Shown: positions 44,077 to 51,989, counted from the stretch's first letter. The stretch is DNA of 64,000 bases from Rubrivivax rivuli (GCF_004016505.1 NZ_SACR01000007.1:124001-188000); one strand, 5' to 3'. The notes: generated by a model from the sequence alone, not told the origin. Translations and numbers: made by a program.

Positions 44077-44093
44077 CTGGACGCATTGTCCAG
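44077..44093. promoter_or_regulatory. Dyad operator between tetR and hydroxylase genes
   Basis: CTGGAC and GTCCAG form a perfect 6-bp dyad around GCATT, with one further CTGGAC at 44058. It lies in the shared upstream region of the divergent TetR and hydroxylase genes, where a TetR repressor would bind. A TTGAAA hexamer starts at 44071, overlapping it as a possible -35 box. Confidence 0.45.
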
Positions 44094-44127
44094 GAACTCC
44101 GAATGACCCAATCACGAAAGCCTGCCC

Positions 44128-44994
44128 ATGACCCGCCACCTGGTTCGCCGTTGGACCTACCCCGCCGTGGCTGGCGGCACCCTGCTTTACCTCGGGCATG
44201 TCTTGTCCCAGGCAGGTGCACCACCGGCCTGGCAGCATGGCGCCTTCATCGTCGTGCTGGTTGCGGTGCTGTTGTCGCTGGAAGTCCTGTGGCCGCTGGA
44301 TCGGCGCTGGGGCATGACCCGCGCGTTGCTGGTGCGGCGTGACATGCCCTACCTGCTGATCAATGCCGCCACGATTGCAACCGCCAATGCCGCGGCTGCC
44401 TGGCTGATCTGGCACCACGGTCTTACACCGCCGATCACCTGGCTGCGTGACCTGCCCGTCGTGCCTGCCGCCGCCCTGACGCTGCTGGTGACCGATGGCC
44501 TGTGGTACGCCGTGCACCGGGCCAGTCACGAGGGGCGCGGCTGGCTGGGTGCCTGGCTTTGGCGGGTGCATATGGCGCACCATCTGCCGCAGCAGGTCTA
44601 CGTGGTGATGCACGTCGTCGGCCATCCGATCAACGCGGTCATCGTCCGGCTGTTGCTGACGGTGCCGCCCTGGCTGTTGGGTGTTTCACCCGAGGCCTTG
44701 TATGTCGCCAACGTTGTGACTGCGGTGCAGGGCCTGGTGTCGCACTTCAACGTGGACAGCCGCGCCGGATGGTTCAACCACCTGCTGGTGGGTACCGAAC
44801 TGCACCGCTGGCATCATGCGGTCGGGGTGCAGGGCAACTATGCCGCCGTGTTGTCCGTGTGGGATCGTCTTTTCGGCACCCTCGTCTACCGGCCCGGCGA
44901 GAACCCCGGGCACCTGGGCGTGGACGACCCCGATCACCTGCCGCGGGACACCGACTGGCGCCGAGTGCTGTGGGCACCGTTGCGGCGTCAATGA
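44128..44994 (+). CDS. Membrane fatty-acid hydroxylase/sterol desaturase family protein
   Basis: This 288-aa integral membrane protein has several hydrophobic segments and the three histidine clusters of the family that hold a diiron site: HRASH, HMAHH and HRWHH, plus FNHLLVG. Members hydroxylate or desaturate lipids with O2. The exact substrate is unknown. It starts at ATG 44128, divergent from a TetR regulator. Its 3' end overlaps the 3' end of the EamA pseudogene by a few bases. Confidence 0.88.
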   Translation: MTRHLVRRWTYPAVAGGTLLYLGHVLSQAGAPPAWQHGAFIVVLVAVLLSLEVLWPLDRRWGMTRALLVRRDMPYLLINAATIATANAAAAWLIWHHGLTPPITWLRDLPVVPAAALTLLVTDGLWYAVHRASHEGRGWLGAWLWRVHMAHHLPQQVYVVMHVVGHPINAVIVRLLLTVPPWLLGVSPEALYVANVVTAVQGLVSHFNVDSRAGWFNHLLVGTELHRWHHAVGVQGNYAAVLSVWDRLFGTLVYRPGENPGHLGVDDPDHLPRDTDWRRVLWAPLRRQ

Positions 44995-46044
44995 GGATGC
45001 ATGTGGTGCGCGTCCGGCACATGCGCATGGGCATGTCGCAACGGCTCGTGCCGGTGTGGATGGCTGTGCTCGCCCGTGGGCATGGGCTCGTGCATGTGAT
45101 CGTGGTGTCCATCGTCATGGCGATGGGCATGCTCGTGCGCCAGCGCTTCGTGTGCGTGCTCGTGACCATGTGACTCAGCCAGGTGCAATACCACGCCAGC
45201 CAGCATCAGCCCGCTGCCCAGCGCCATCAGGCCGCTGGCCGAGCGGTCGCCCAGGGCCACCGCGAACGCAGCGCCGATGAAGGGCGCGAAGGCGAAGACC
45301 GACCCCGTGCGGGCGGCGCCAAAGGCCCGTTGCGCCAGCAGGTAGAAGCGCAGGCTCAAGCCGTAGCCCGTCGCGCCGATGGCGAACAGGGCCAGCGCGG
45401 CAGCGGCCGACGGCCAGGGCTCGCCGAAGAGCATGGCCAGCAGCACGGTGGCCGTGACGCCGAGCAGCGCCTTGGCCAGCACCACCTGCCCGGGGTCGCG
45501 CTCGGCCAGTGCACGGGACAAGGTGTTGTCGACGCCCCAGGCCGCGGTGGCCAGCAGCACGGCCAGCAGTCCCCACAGCTGCGCACCCCCCGCTGCGACC
45601 TTGGTCCAGCACCAACACCATGCCGCCGGCCAGCAGCAAGGCCATCGCCGTCCAGACCCGGCCGTCCATGGTCTCGCGGTACAGGCGCCAGGCCAGGACA
45701 GCGGTGAAGAGCGCTTCCAGCGTCAGCATCAGCGACGCGCTGGTGCCGCTGGTGTGCTGCAGGCCCCAGGCCAGCGCCACGGGCCCGATCACCGCACCAA
45801 AGGCTGCCATGGCCAGCAGCCGCGGCAGGTCGGCAGCCTGCAGCCGGGCCTCGCGGTCAATGCCTCGTCGCGAGAGCAGGCCCACGGCAGCGGCGCCGGC
45901 GTAGAGCAGTGCGGCTGTGCTGAATGCGCCCATCCCCGCGCCAGACTGCTGCACCAGCGGTGTGCTAATGCCGAACAGTGCAGCAGCCAGCAGGGCGAGC
46001 AGCCCGCCCCGAAGGGCGGGTAGGGTTAGAGCGGAAAAGGCCAT
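44988..46044 (-). pseudogene. EamA-type transporter, frameshifted; His-rich C-terminal tail
   Basis: Two minus-strand frames together encode one ~350-aa drug/metabolite transporter. The first part (46044 to about 45590) has MAFSALTLPALRGGLLALLAAALFGIST and continues to GGMVLVLDQG. The second part, in another frame to 44988, has LLATAAWGVDNTLSRALAERDPGQVVLAK. The shift is one base in a run of six C on the plus strand (45586-45591); five would keep the frame. The C-terminal 55 residues are a His/Asp/Glu-rich tail (HGHEHAHEAL, HDDGHHDHMHE), typical of a metal-binding region. Whether this is real decay, slippage or a sequencing error is open. Confidence 0.7.
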
Positions 46045-46263
46045 TTACTTGACAGTGAATCGCACGGTAGTCGCCTTGGCAGCCGATGTGGTCAGTGCGG
46101 CCACGACCTTGGCACCCTTGGCCAGCTTAACGCCCTTGGCTTCGAGCTTGTCACCTGCCACCACCAGGTCGGCTTCCGATTTCTCGGCGCCGGTCAGCAC
46201 GGTCAGCTTGCCCTTCAGGCCATTGGGCGCCATCGGCTTGCCGTGGTCCTCGACGTAGATCAC
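46045..46263 (-). pseudogene. 3' fragment of a small periplasmic protein gene
   Basis: The 72 codons read MIYVEDHGKPMAPNGLKGKLTVL, then ...EAKGVKLAKGAKVVAALTT...VRFTVK. It looks like the C-terminal half of a small secreted protein. No signal peptide or start region is present; upstream of 46263 the sequence changes into the beginning of a ParB-like gene. It is therefore a truncated remnant at a recombination joint. The stop of the ParB remnant (46260-46262) overlaps its first bases. Confidence 0.55.
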
Positions 46264-46358
46264 GGCGCTGTCGGGTGCCCGCCGGCACCAGCCACTGGAT
46301 GCTGGGCTGCATCGGGCGCATGCGCGGCAGTGATGAGAGGTTCAGGCGGATCGATCAT
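46260..46358 (-). pseudogene. Remnant of a second ParB-like gene
   Basis: From ATG at 46358 the frame reads MIDPPEPLITAAHAPDAAQH and stops after 32 residues. It is clearly related to the first residues of the intact ParB-like gene starting at 47875 (MIDPPEPLTTAAPAHDAALH). The rest of the gene is missing and is replaced by the fragment of a periplasmic protein gene, so a recombination joint lies near 46262-46280. Confidence 0.65.
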
Positions 46359-46556
46359 GAACTGACCAAGTGTTGCGACAGGTGGGCAGTCTGCCGAGGT
46401 CGCCTAGATTTGTCGCGCCGAGCGCAGGCAACGTGCTGCTAGCGATGCCGGCCAGCGTCGCCGGACGATGACGTGGTGACATGCGGACATGTCACCACGT
46501 CACCACCACGCTGGCGCGGATCAGTCCCCCGTCAGGGGTGGGAGGCCGCGCTGCCG
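46281..46556. repeat. Direct repeat, copy A (with palindrome)
   Basis: About 275 bp that align along their length with 47798-48072, with many substitutions. The shared parts are the ParB-like start region, a central dyad, and the last codons of the ribbon-helix-helix gene (here only RQRGLPPLTGD remains). The dyad at 46470-46501 has perfect 14-bp arms, GACGTGGTGACATG and its complement, around CGGA. No complete gene lies in 46359-46615. Confidence 0.75.
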
Positions 46557-46615
46557 GATGCCATGTCTTCGAAGTCTTCGTGCACGCAGCAGGCCTCGCC
46601 GTCGAGGAGCAACGA

Positions 46616-47875
46616 TCACGAAGGAGCGTCGATCACGAAGAGGCTGCTCGCGCACGAAGCTGCTTCGTCAACGGTGCCACCGCCGCTGGAGCGGGCGACA
46701 TCAACTGCCTGCACGAAACCTTCTTCGTTATCGGAGGGATTCGGTTGCAGCGGAACTTCGCTGGGCAAAGGCGCCGGTGCCGGCGACCGGACTCGGCGAG
46801 CGGCCGGCGCGTGTGGAGCGCCGCGGCGCTGCAATAGAAACAGCTCGACCTGCAACAGCAGTGCCTCGCGGTCGGCCATGGACAGGCCCGTGTTCACCCG
46901 CAGCGTCACCGCATCGGGCCCCGACGACTGGATCTCGACCATCGACCTGGCTTGGGCGCTGGCGGCGGGCCGGGCCTTCTGTTCGGCACGGGTGATGGAG
47001 CCTCCATCACCCCGTGGGTCGCCCGGGCTCGCCAGCCTGGCGACGGCTTGCTTGGCCGGTAGCGGCCCGTCGGCCTCCAACAGCTGGCGTGCCTCGCGCA
47101 GCATGCCTTCGGCATCGTGTGTCCAGGCCCCACGCAGCCGTTTCACGTCATCGCAGCTGATTTCCGCCGGATTCCGAAACACCCCGATCAGGTCAGCCGG
47201 CAGGCCGGCGAGCCAGATCTTGCGGCCCGCATCCGCCTGATCGATTCCCAGGGCCTGCGCCATCTGCCGTTGGCTGCCATACAGTTGCGCGTCCATCAAC
47301 TGCTGGTAGAAGCGGCCGGCTTCGTAGGCGGACAAGGGCTCGCGTTCGCAGTTCTCCGCGTGCATCCGCCTTACCAGGTCCCTTTCGGCGAGCATCTCGA
47401 CGATCGCCCTGACCGGCAGGCCCAGCTCAAAGCAGGCTTGGCGGCGTCGATGGCCGTAGACCAGTTCGTAGCGTGGCTGCGCAATGCCGCTGCGGCCCGA
47501 GGGCAGGGCGCGGACGAGGACAGGGACGTGGTTTTCACCGTCATGCTGAATGCTCCTTTTGAGGTTTTGGAATGCGTCGCTGCGGTAGCTCTCGTCGTGC
47601 CGGTTGGACCAGCGCGACACGTCGATCTGCCTGGGGTCCAGCAGCAGCACCGTCGGCGCTGACGCCTTCGGCTTCTCGCTGCGCCGGGCCTGGCCGAGCT
47701 TGATCGTGGTCCGGATCTGGACCACCTTCTCACCGCGCTTCATCGCCGCTCGGGCAACGCCGCGCACCGCTTGGTCAAGCCGAGCGCTGCGATGCGCGCC
47801 GGCACCACTGCCTGCATGCAGAGCTGCGTCGTGCGCCGGTGCGGCGGTGGTGAGAGGTTCTGGCGGATCGATCAT
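46616..47875 (-). CDS. ParB-like partition/regulatory protein
   Basis: This 419-aa protein has a ParB-type N-terminal domain at about 70-175 (LLDPRQIDVSRWSNRHDESYRSDAFQNLKRSIQHDGENHVPVLVR...YELVYGHRRRQACFELGLPV). A KorB/ParB-type HTH follows (about 195-250: RDLVRRMHAENCEREPLSAYEAGRFYQQLM...GSQRQMAQALGIDQADAGRKI). The C-terminal half is of a less common type. YGHRRRQA is box II. ATG at 47875 was chosen because the same start is preserved in the duplicated remnant. It follows the ParA and ribbon-helix-helix genes on the same strand; a dyad at 47994-48019 lies just upstream. Confidence 0.88.
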   Translation of the reverse strand: MIDPPEPLTTAAPAHDAALHAGSGAGAHRSARLDQAVRGVARAAMKRGEKVVQIRTTIKLGQARRSEKPKASAPTVLLLDPRQIDVSRWSNRHDESYRSDAFQNLKRSIQHDGENHVPVLVRALPSGRSGIAQPRYELVYGHRRRQACFELGLPVRAIVEMLAERDLVRRMHAENCEREPLSAYEAGRFYQQLMDAQLYGSQRQMAQALGIDQADAGRKIWLAGLPADLIGVFRNPAEISCDDVKRLRGAWTHDAEGMLREARQLLEADGPLPAKQAVARLASPGDPRGDGGSITRAEQKARPAASAQARSMVEIQSSGPDAVTLRVNTGLSMADREALLLQVELFLLQRRGAPHAPAARRVRSPAPAPLPSEVPLQPNPSDNEEGFVQAVDVARSSGGGTVDEAASCASSLFVIDAPS

Positions 47876-48072
47876 GAACTGACCAGGGGTTGCGACAAGG
47901 CGGCAGTCTGCCGAGACCTCGGAGGTTTGTCGTGCCGAGCGCAGGCAGCGCGCTGCTTGCGATGTTGAACGGTACCGACGGACGGTGACACGGTGACGTG
48001 GTGGCATGTCACCACGTCATCACTTCGCTCGCGCTGGTCAGTCCCCAGCCAGGGGTGGAAGGCCGCGCTGGC
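47798..48072. repeat. Direct repeat, copy B (with palindrome)
   Basis: This is the partner of 46281-46556. It includes the 3' end of the ribbon-helix-helix gene (RQRGLPPLAGD), a near-perfect 26-bp dyad at 47994-48019 with GACGTGGTG and CACCACGTC arms, and the first codons of the intact ParB-like gene. The dyad has the position of an operator or partition site. GTGACACGG just before the dyad also occurs in the tandem-repeat cluster near 23.1 kb. Confidence 0.75.
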
Positions 48073-48295
48073 GCAGCAATTCGCTCACACCTGCGACCAG
48101 CAAGCGCTGCAACGACGTCTGTTCGCGCATGGCGAGTTCAACGGCGCGGTGCCAGTCCGCGGGGCTGAGGCGGACGGCGATGCCAACGCGCTTGTTCTTT
48201 CCGCGCGTGGGCAGGATGCCTGGGGTTGCCGAGGCGCTCACCTCGTCCGCCGGCTTGACGGCGAACTTCTTCAGGCTGCTTGCTGCGTTTGCCAT
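48038..48295 (-). CDS. Ribbon-helix-helix protein, ParG/Omega-like partner of ParA
   Basis: This 85-aa protein has a mobile, basic N-terminus (ANAASSLKKFAVKPADEVSAS) and a ribbon-helix-helix fold at about 34-75 (NKRVGIAVRLSPADWHRAVELAMREQTSLQRLLVAGVSELLRQRG). This is the layout of ParG/Omega-type centromere-binding proteins that work with a small ParA. ATG at 48295 gives a 25-bp overlap with the ParA gene, so translation is coupled. The predicted target is the repeats around 48.0 kb, and perhaps 23.0 and 46.5 kb. Confidence 0.75.
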   Translation of the reverse strand: MANAASSLKKFAVKPADEVSASATPGILPTRGKNKRVGIAVRLSPADWHRAVELAMREQTSLQRLLVAGVSELLRQRGLPPLAGD

Positions 48296-48915
48296 GCTTG
48301 TTCCTTCACGTGTTCGTACAACCAATCCCAGTAGCCGTTGATCTCGTCGGCGGCCTTCGAGCCGCTGGGCGCGAACTCCGTTACCGCTCGACCGTCGGTC
48401 AGCGCGCGCGAGTACGCCCTGCGGTCGCCGATCACGATCGGCGCAACCCGGCCGCCGCCGCCCAGCGCTTCGATGGCCTGCATGACTTCAGGTGCGCGGG
48501 CGGGCGCACGGTTCACGACGAAGGAATAGCCGCGGCCGGCCGACCGGGCCAGCGCCACCGACCTGGCGGTGGCCGAGAGGTCGGGCATCGTCGGCTGACA
48601 GGGGATCACGACGTGATCGGCGGCTCGCAGCAGGGCTGTTGTGCCTGGTGCAGCGTGCGGCGGGCAGTCGATGACCGCCAGCTCGAAGCCCTCCGACGTG
48701 GCGCCTTCCAGAAGCTGGGTGATGGACGAGGGCTCGACACGGGCGACGAAGGGGTCCACGGCCTGGCGGTCCTGGGCCCAGCTGACGACGGTGCCTTGCG
48801 GATCGGCGTCGATCAGGATCACCTGCATCGACCGCGCCGCCGCGACAGCGACATGCACGGCGAGGGTTGACTTGCCGGCGCCGCCCTTCTGGCTGAAGAC
48901 GGCGATCTTCAGCAT
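48271..48915 (-). CDS. parA: ParA-family partition ATPase
   Basis: This 214-aa protein has the deviant Walker A motif KGGAGKSTLAVHVA, with the extra Lys before the GG typical of ParA (QKGGAGKS). It also has LIDADPQGTVVSW and VIDCPPHAAPGTTALLRAADHVVIPCQP, and the short size of ParF-like proteins that lack the N-terminal HTH. It would move or anchor the element DNA by ATP-driven patterning on the nucleoid. The gene overlaps the ribbon-helix-helix partner. Two direct copies of CATCACTG 33 bp apart (48932 and 48965) lie just upstream. Confidence 0.9.
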   Translation of the reverse strand: MLKIAVFSQKGGAGKSTLAVHVAVAAARSMQVILIDADPQGTVVSWAQDRQAVDPFVARVEPSSITQLLEGATSEGFELAVIDCPPHAAPGTTALLRAADHVVIPCQPTMPDLSATARSVALARSAGRGYSFVVNRAPARAPEVMQAIEALGGGGRVAPIVIGDRRAYSRALTDGRAVTEFAPSGSKAADEINGYWDWLYEHVKEQAWQTQQAA

Positions 48916-48931
48916 GGCGGCGTCCTCGATG

Positions 48932-48972
48932 CATCACTGCCGGCATGCCAGCATGTCGTCCTGTCATCACTG
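48932..48972. promoter_or_regulatory. Direct repeats upstream of parA
   Basis: CATCACTG occurs at 48932-48939 and 48965-48972, 33 bp apart, about three helical turns, with a GGCATGCC palindrome between them. They lie 17-57 bp before the parA start and could be autoregulatory sites for the ribbon-helix-helix partner. The core ATCAC also recurs in the other repeat clusters. Confidence 0.4.
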
Positions 48973-49021
48973 TTGTTGGCGAGGTTGGGCCGGGCCGGCG
49001 GGTCATCGCGAGAGCTTGGCT

Positions 49022-50017
49022 TCATGGCATGTCTTTGGGTTCGCTGAACAGATTCCTGGCGTTCTGGGCGCGGCGCACGGCGTCGATGTCGTTGGCGCTG
49101 GGCTCGGCCTCCAGGGGACGGCCTCCTCGGGCGTGGCGCGCCGGGGCGTAGCTGCGGCCTGCCGTCGCCGTGCTGGCGTGGCCCATCAAGGCGGCGACTT
49201 CCACCTTCGAGTAAGTCGCCTTGGCACGCGCAGCGAAGCAATGCCTGGCCGTGTACAGCGACGGATACCGGTCCCGGCCCGGGAAGGTCTCGCGGGCAAC
49301 GTCACAGATCAGATCGCGCACGCCGTCGTAGAGCGACTTGTAGCCGTCCTCGCCGTAGCTGCGCACCAACTCCAGAAAAGACGCGACGACCGCCAGTTCA
49401 GTGCGGTCGCACTTGGCCAGGCCGATGGTCCGGGTCGCCGAATGCGCGCGCCCGTTCGTGGCCTTGGCGTTGACGACGACCAGCGACGCGCCGTCGAGCT
49501 CTGCCCGTCGCCACTCGCAGGGACGCAGGCCGGACAGCAGGGTGGCGGTGATCCAGTGGCGCGCCGGGCCGGCCCAGTTGCTGCGGGACCGGCCGAGCGC
49601 CTCGCCCAACCTGGTCCAATCAGCCATCGACAGCCACTTTGCCTTTTGTTGCGCGCCGCGCAGTGTCTGCAGGTTCTGCGCCCGCCGCGCTCGAAGCTCA
49701 TCCTGGCGGTCGGACTCGCTCGCCGAAGGTTCGGGGTCGATGATCTTCAGCACGTCCCAGTCCCGCTCACCCGGTTCGGACTCGATCAGGTGCAGGATGG
49801 CCGCGCGGTACAGGCGTGCGGTGGCCTCGGTCACGGTGGGTTCCAGGCAAGCGTAGGCGATGGCCACGCGCACGTTGCGATCCGGGATCTCGGCCATGTC
49901 TCCCGCTGCCAGCAGCTTGGCGGCGTGGCGTTCGAGCCGGGCCACCACGCGCTTGTAGAAGCTCTGCGTCTCCCGCGTTTGTGTGAGTTGTGTGGTTCGC
50001 ATTTCAGGCGCGCTCAT
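49022..50017 (-). CDS. Second tyrosine recombinase
   Basis: This 331-aa protein has the catalytic pattern of tyrosine recombinases. LLSGLRPCEWR carries Arg I, YTARHCFAARAK the HxxR-like box with Tyr in place of the first His, LMGHAST the third His region, and AGRSYAPARH the nucleophile Tyr. The N-terminal ~130 residues form a helical SAM-like domain. It starts 67 bp after the main integrase stop and on the same strand. Its start region is surrounded by three copies of the 10-mer CTGAAATGCG (one inverted). Confidence 0.8.
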   Translation of the reverse strand: MSAPEMRTTQLTQTRETQSFYKRVVARLERHAAKLLAAGDMAEIPDRNVRVAIAYACLEPTVTEATARLYRAAILHLIESEPGERDWDVLKIIDPEPSASESDRQDELRARRAQNLQTLRGAQQKAKWLSMADWTRLGEALGRSRSNWAGPARHWITATLLSGLRPCEWRRAELDGASLVVVNAKATNGRAHSATRTIGLAKCDRTELAVVASFLELVRSYGEDGYKSLYDGVRDLICDVARETFPGRDRYPSLYTARHCFAARAKATYSKVEVAALMGHASTATAGRSYAPARHARGGRPLEAEPSANDIDAVRRAQNARNLFSEPKDMP

Positions 50018-50084
50018 GTGGTTGTTAATGCGGCGTGGTGGTGGTGCTGAAATGCGACTGGGGCGTGCAGGCTGAAATGCGGGA

Positions 50085-51959
50085 TCAGGCCCTTGCGGCG
50101 CCGGGTTCCGCTGGGGCCGGCGAATCGGCGTCGGCCGGTCGGCCGCAGGCGCCGGCGACCCGCTCCGTCATCGTCTGCGCCACCTTGTGGCTGTTGGCGT
50201 GCCAGCCCGACTTCCACTGCTTCCCTTCCAAAACAGTGAGTTCTTGGACGATGGCCGCAGCCTCTTTCAGGCCCGCGAAGTCGATGCCGAAGGTGAGGCA
50301 GCGATCGACGTGCTCACGCAGCCGCAACAACAGCGGCTTGTCGTTGTCGGCAAAGGCCGCCGCATCGACGTAGGTATCCAGGTGCGTCGCGTTGCCGCGA
50401 TTCCCAGCGGCGCCACGCCCTGCCTGCAGCCGAAGCTCGGTGTCCTGCGATGCGTGGCCGACGATCAGTTCAGCGTCGCCGACCGGCACCCCGCGCACGT
50501 GCATGCGCGTGATGGCGGTGTGCCGGAACGAATGAAACACCTTCTTGGCGGTCTTCAGGTCGCAGTCGCGCAGATGGTTCGAATACACGCGGGAGAGGTG
50601 CTTCGAGGGATCGTTCTTCCGCGTCTTGTTCATCGGGCGATGCGGAAACAGCGCCTGCGCGCCGGCCAGGCGCAGCTTCTCGGCGTACTTCAGGAAGCCG
50701 AGTTCGACGAGCGCCGACGCGATGGGAATCCTGCGGACGGAGTTCTGAGTCTTGGGCCCGTCGCTGTCGTTGAGATCCTCTGTGATGTTGATCACCCACA
50801 GCTGCGATGGCGCGTCGAGCACGATGTCGGCCACGCGCAGGCCGACGAGTTCTCCCGCGCGTGCGCCGCTGAAGAGCGCCAGCAGCGGCACCCAGAAGTC
50901 ATCCGCCGCGTTCAGGTTGCGCAGATAGCGCCGCGGTTCGAAGATGCCCTGGATCTCCGCTTCATCGAAGAGGTCGTAGTGGTTGGACTTCTTCTCCTTG
51001 CTGGAGATCACACGGTACTGCGCGGTGGCGCGGTTGAAGGCCTCGTCGATCGGGTTGATGGCGATCCAGTCGTTGGCCAGCGCCTGCACGAAAAAGTCTT
51101 GGAGGTGGCCAAGAGCTTTCTTGATCGTGCGCGCGTTGAGGGTCTTCAGCTCGGCCTTGGTCGGCTCGGCCGCGGTGTCTTCGGACGACGTCGCCGCACG
51201 CTTGCGGTCTGCGAGGGCCACCCTGGCGGCCTTCGACGGACGCTTGGCGTAGCGATCGACGAAGCCTTTAACGTCGGACCGGGTGACTTCGTGAACGCAC
51301 ACGGCCTTGCGGTCGCGGCCTTGCGCAGCCAGATCATCGAGCAGCATGGTCAGCGTGCGCAGCTTCTCGCCGGGCGTGCTGCGGGTGCCGCGTGTTACCT
51401 CGGCCGCCGATCCCGCGTTCGTGGCAGCAACGAACTGCTGGATGGCATCGACCACCGGCGTCGGGCGAGCGACGCGGTGAGCGCCGCTGGCGGCCTGCTT
51501 GAGGTCCTGCACCAGGCCGGCCATCGCTTTGCCCGGGTCTTCGCCTCGCCGGATGGCCTGCATCAGCGCGTCGCGCAGGTCGCCGTTCTGGGTCAGGAAG
51601 CTCTGGAACAGACGCAGGTCGTTGTCGTTCTGGATCTCGGCTTCGATGCCGCCCGGCAGCTTCAGGGTGAGCGGGTTGAGCAGATGCCGGAGATCGGCAG
51701 TTGGGTCCTTGGACATCGTGGCGCGCAGTCGTTCGAGTTCTAAGTTGAGCTCGAGCGCGAGGATGCGTGCTGTCCGGCAGTCCTTCGTGCGAAGGGAGAC
51801 CCTGATCTCGCGGCGCGCGCCCACGCGCTCGCGCAGAGGCACCGGCACGATCCACCGAAAGGTGAAGGTGCCGTGTCGGTTGCGGGCGAGTCGAGCGGGC
51901 TTGGCGGCCAAAAGTGGATACCCTAGGTGGATACCCCAGCCAAGAAAAAAGCCTCGCAA
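50085..51959 (-). CDS. int: Island tyrosine integrase next to tRNA-Met
   Basis: This large integrase is up to 624 aa. The N-terminus contains AAKPARLARNRHGTFTFRWIVPVPL, followed by a core-binding domain and the catalytic domain. The latter has Arg I in LLALFSGARAGELVGL, HxxR in KVFHSFRHTAITRMH, GHASQDTEL and the nucleophile Tyr in THLDTYVDAAAF. The upstream limit of the frame is a TTG at 51959; other TTG codons further in, such as 51911, are possible, so the exact start is uncertain. It is placed right at the tRNA end of the island, as expected for the enzyme that catalysed insertion. Confidence 0.9.
   Translation of the reverse strand: MRGFFLGWGIHLGYPLLAAKPARLARNRHGTFTFRWIVPVPLRERVGARREIRVSLRTKDCRTARILALELNLELERLRATMSKDPTADLRHLLNPLTLKLPGGIEAEIQNDNDLRLFQSFLTQNGDLRDALMQAIRRGEDPGKAMAGLVQDLKQAASGAHRVARPTPVVDAIQQFVAATNAGSAAEVTRGTRSTPGEKLRTLTMLLDDLAAQGRDRKAVCVHEVTRSDVKGFVDRYAKRPSKAARVALADRKRAATSSEDTAAEPTKAELKTLNARTIKKALGHLQDFFVQALANDWIAINPIDEAFNRATAQYRVISSKEKKSNHYDLFDEAEIQGIFEPRRYLRNLNAADDFWVPLLALFSGARAGELVGLRVADIVLDAPSQLWVINITEDLNDSDGPKTQNSVRRIPIASALVELGFLKYAEKLRLAGAQALFPHRPMNKTRKNDPSKHLSRVYSNHLRDCDLKTAKKVFHSFRHTAITRMHVRGVPVGDAELIVGHASQDTELRLQAGRGAAGNRGNATHLDTYVDAAAFADNDKPLLLRLREHVDRCLTFGIDFAGLKEAAAIVQELTVLEGKQWKSGWHANSHKVAQTMTERVAGACGRPADADSPAPAEPGAARA
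51914..51936. repeat. Tandem GTGGATACCC sites at the integrase 5' end
   Basis: The 10-mer GTGGATACCC occurs at 51914-51923 and again at 51927-51936, separated by TAG. The pair lies at the 5' end of the integrase gene, 54-76 bp from the attachment core. Such short direct repeats close to att are typical candidates for arm-type binding sites. Confidence 0.45.
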
Positions 51960-51967
51960 GTCTTTGA
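51954..51967. repeat. Right-end inverted counterpart of the left-end arm sequence
   Basis: TCGCAAGTCTTTGA here is the reverse complement of TCAAAGACTTGCGA, which matches TCAAAGACTTACGA at 15405-15418 in 13 of 14 positions. The two lie 22 bp and 45 bp inside the attachment cores and point in opposite directions. Confidence 0.5.
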
Positions 51968-51989
51968 CCTGCGAAGCTATTTTAGATTT

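Noticed and set aside
44988..45175. Low-complexity repeat at the end of the EamA gene
   Set aside because: The CAT/CAC-rich sequence is explained by the His-rich protein tail, not by a DNA repeat element.
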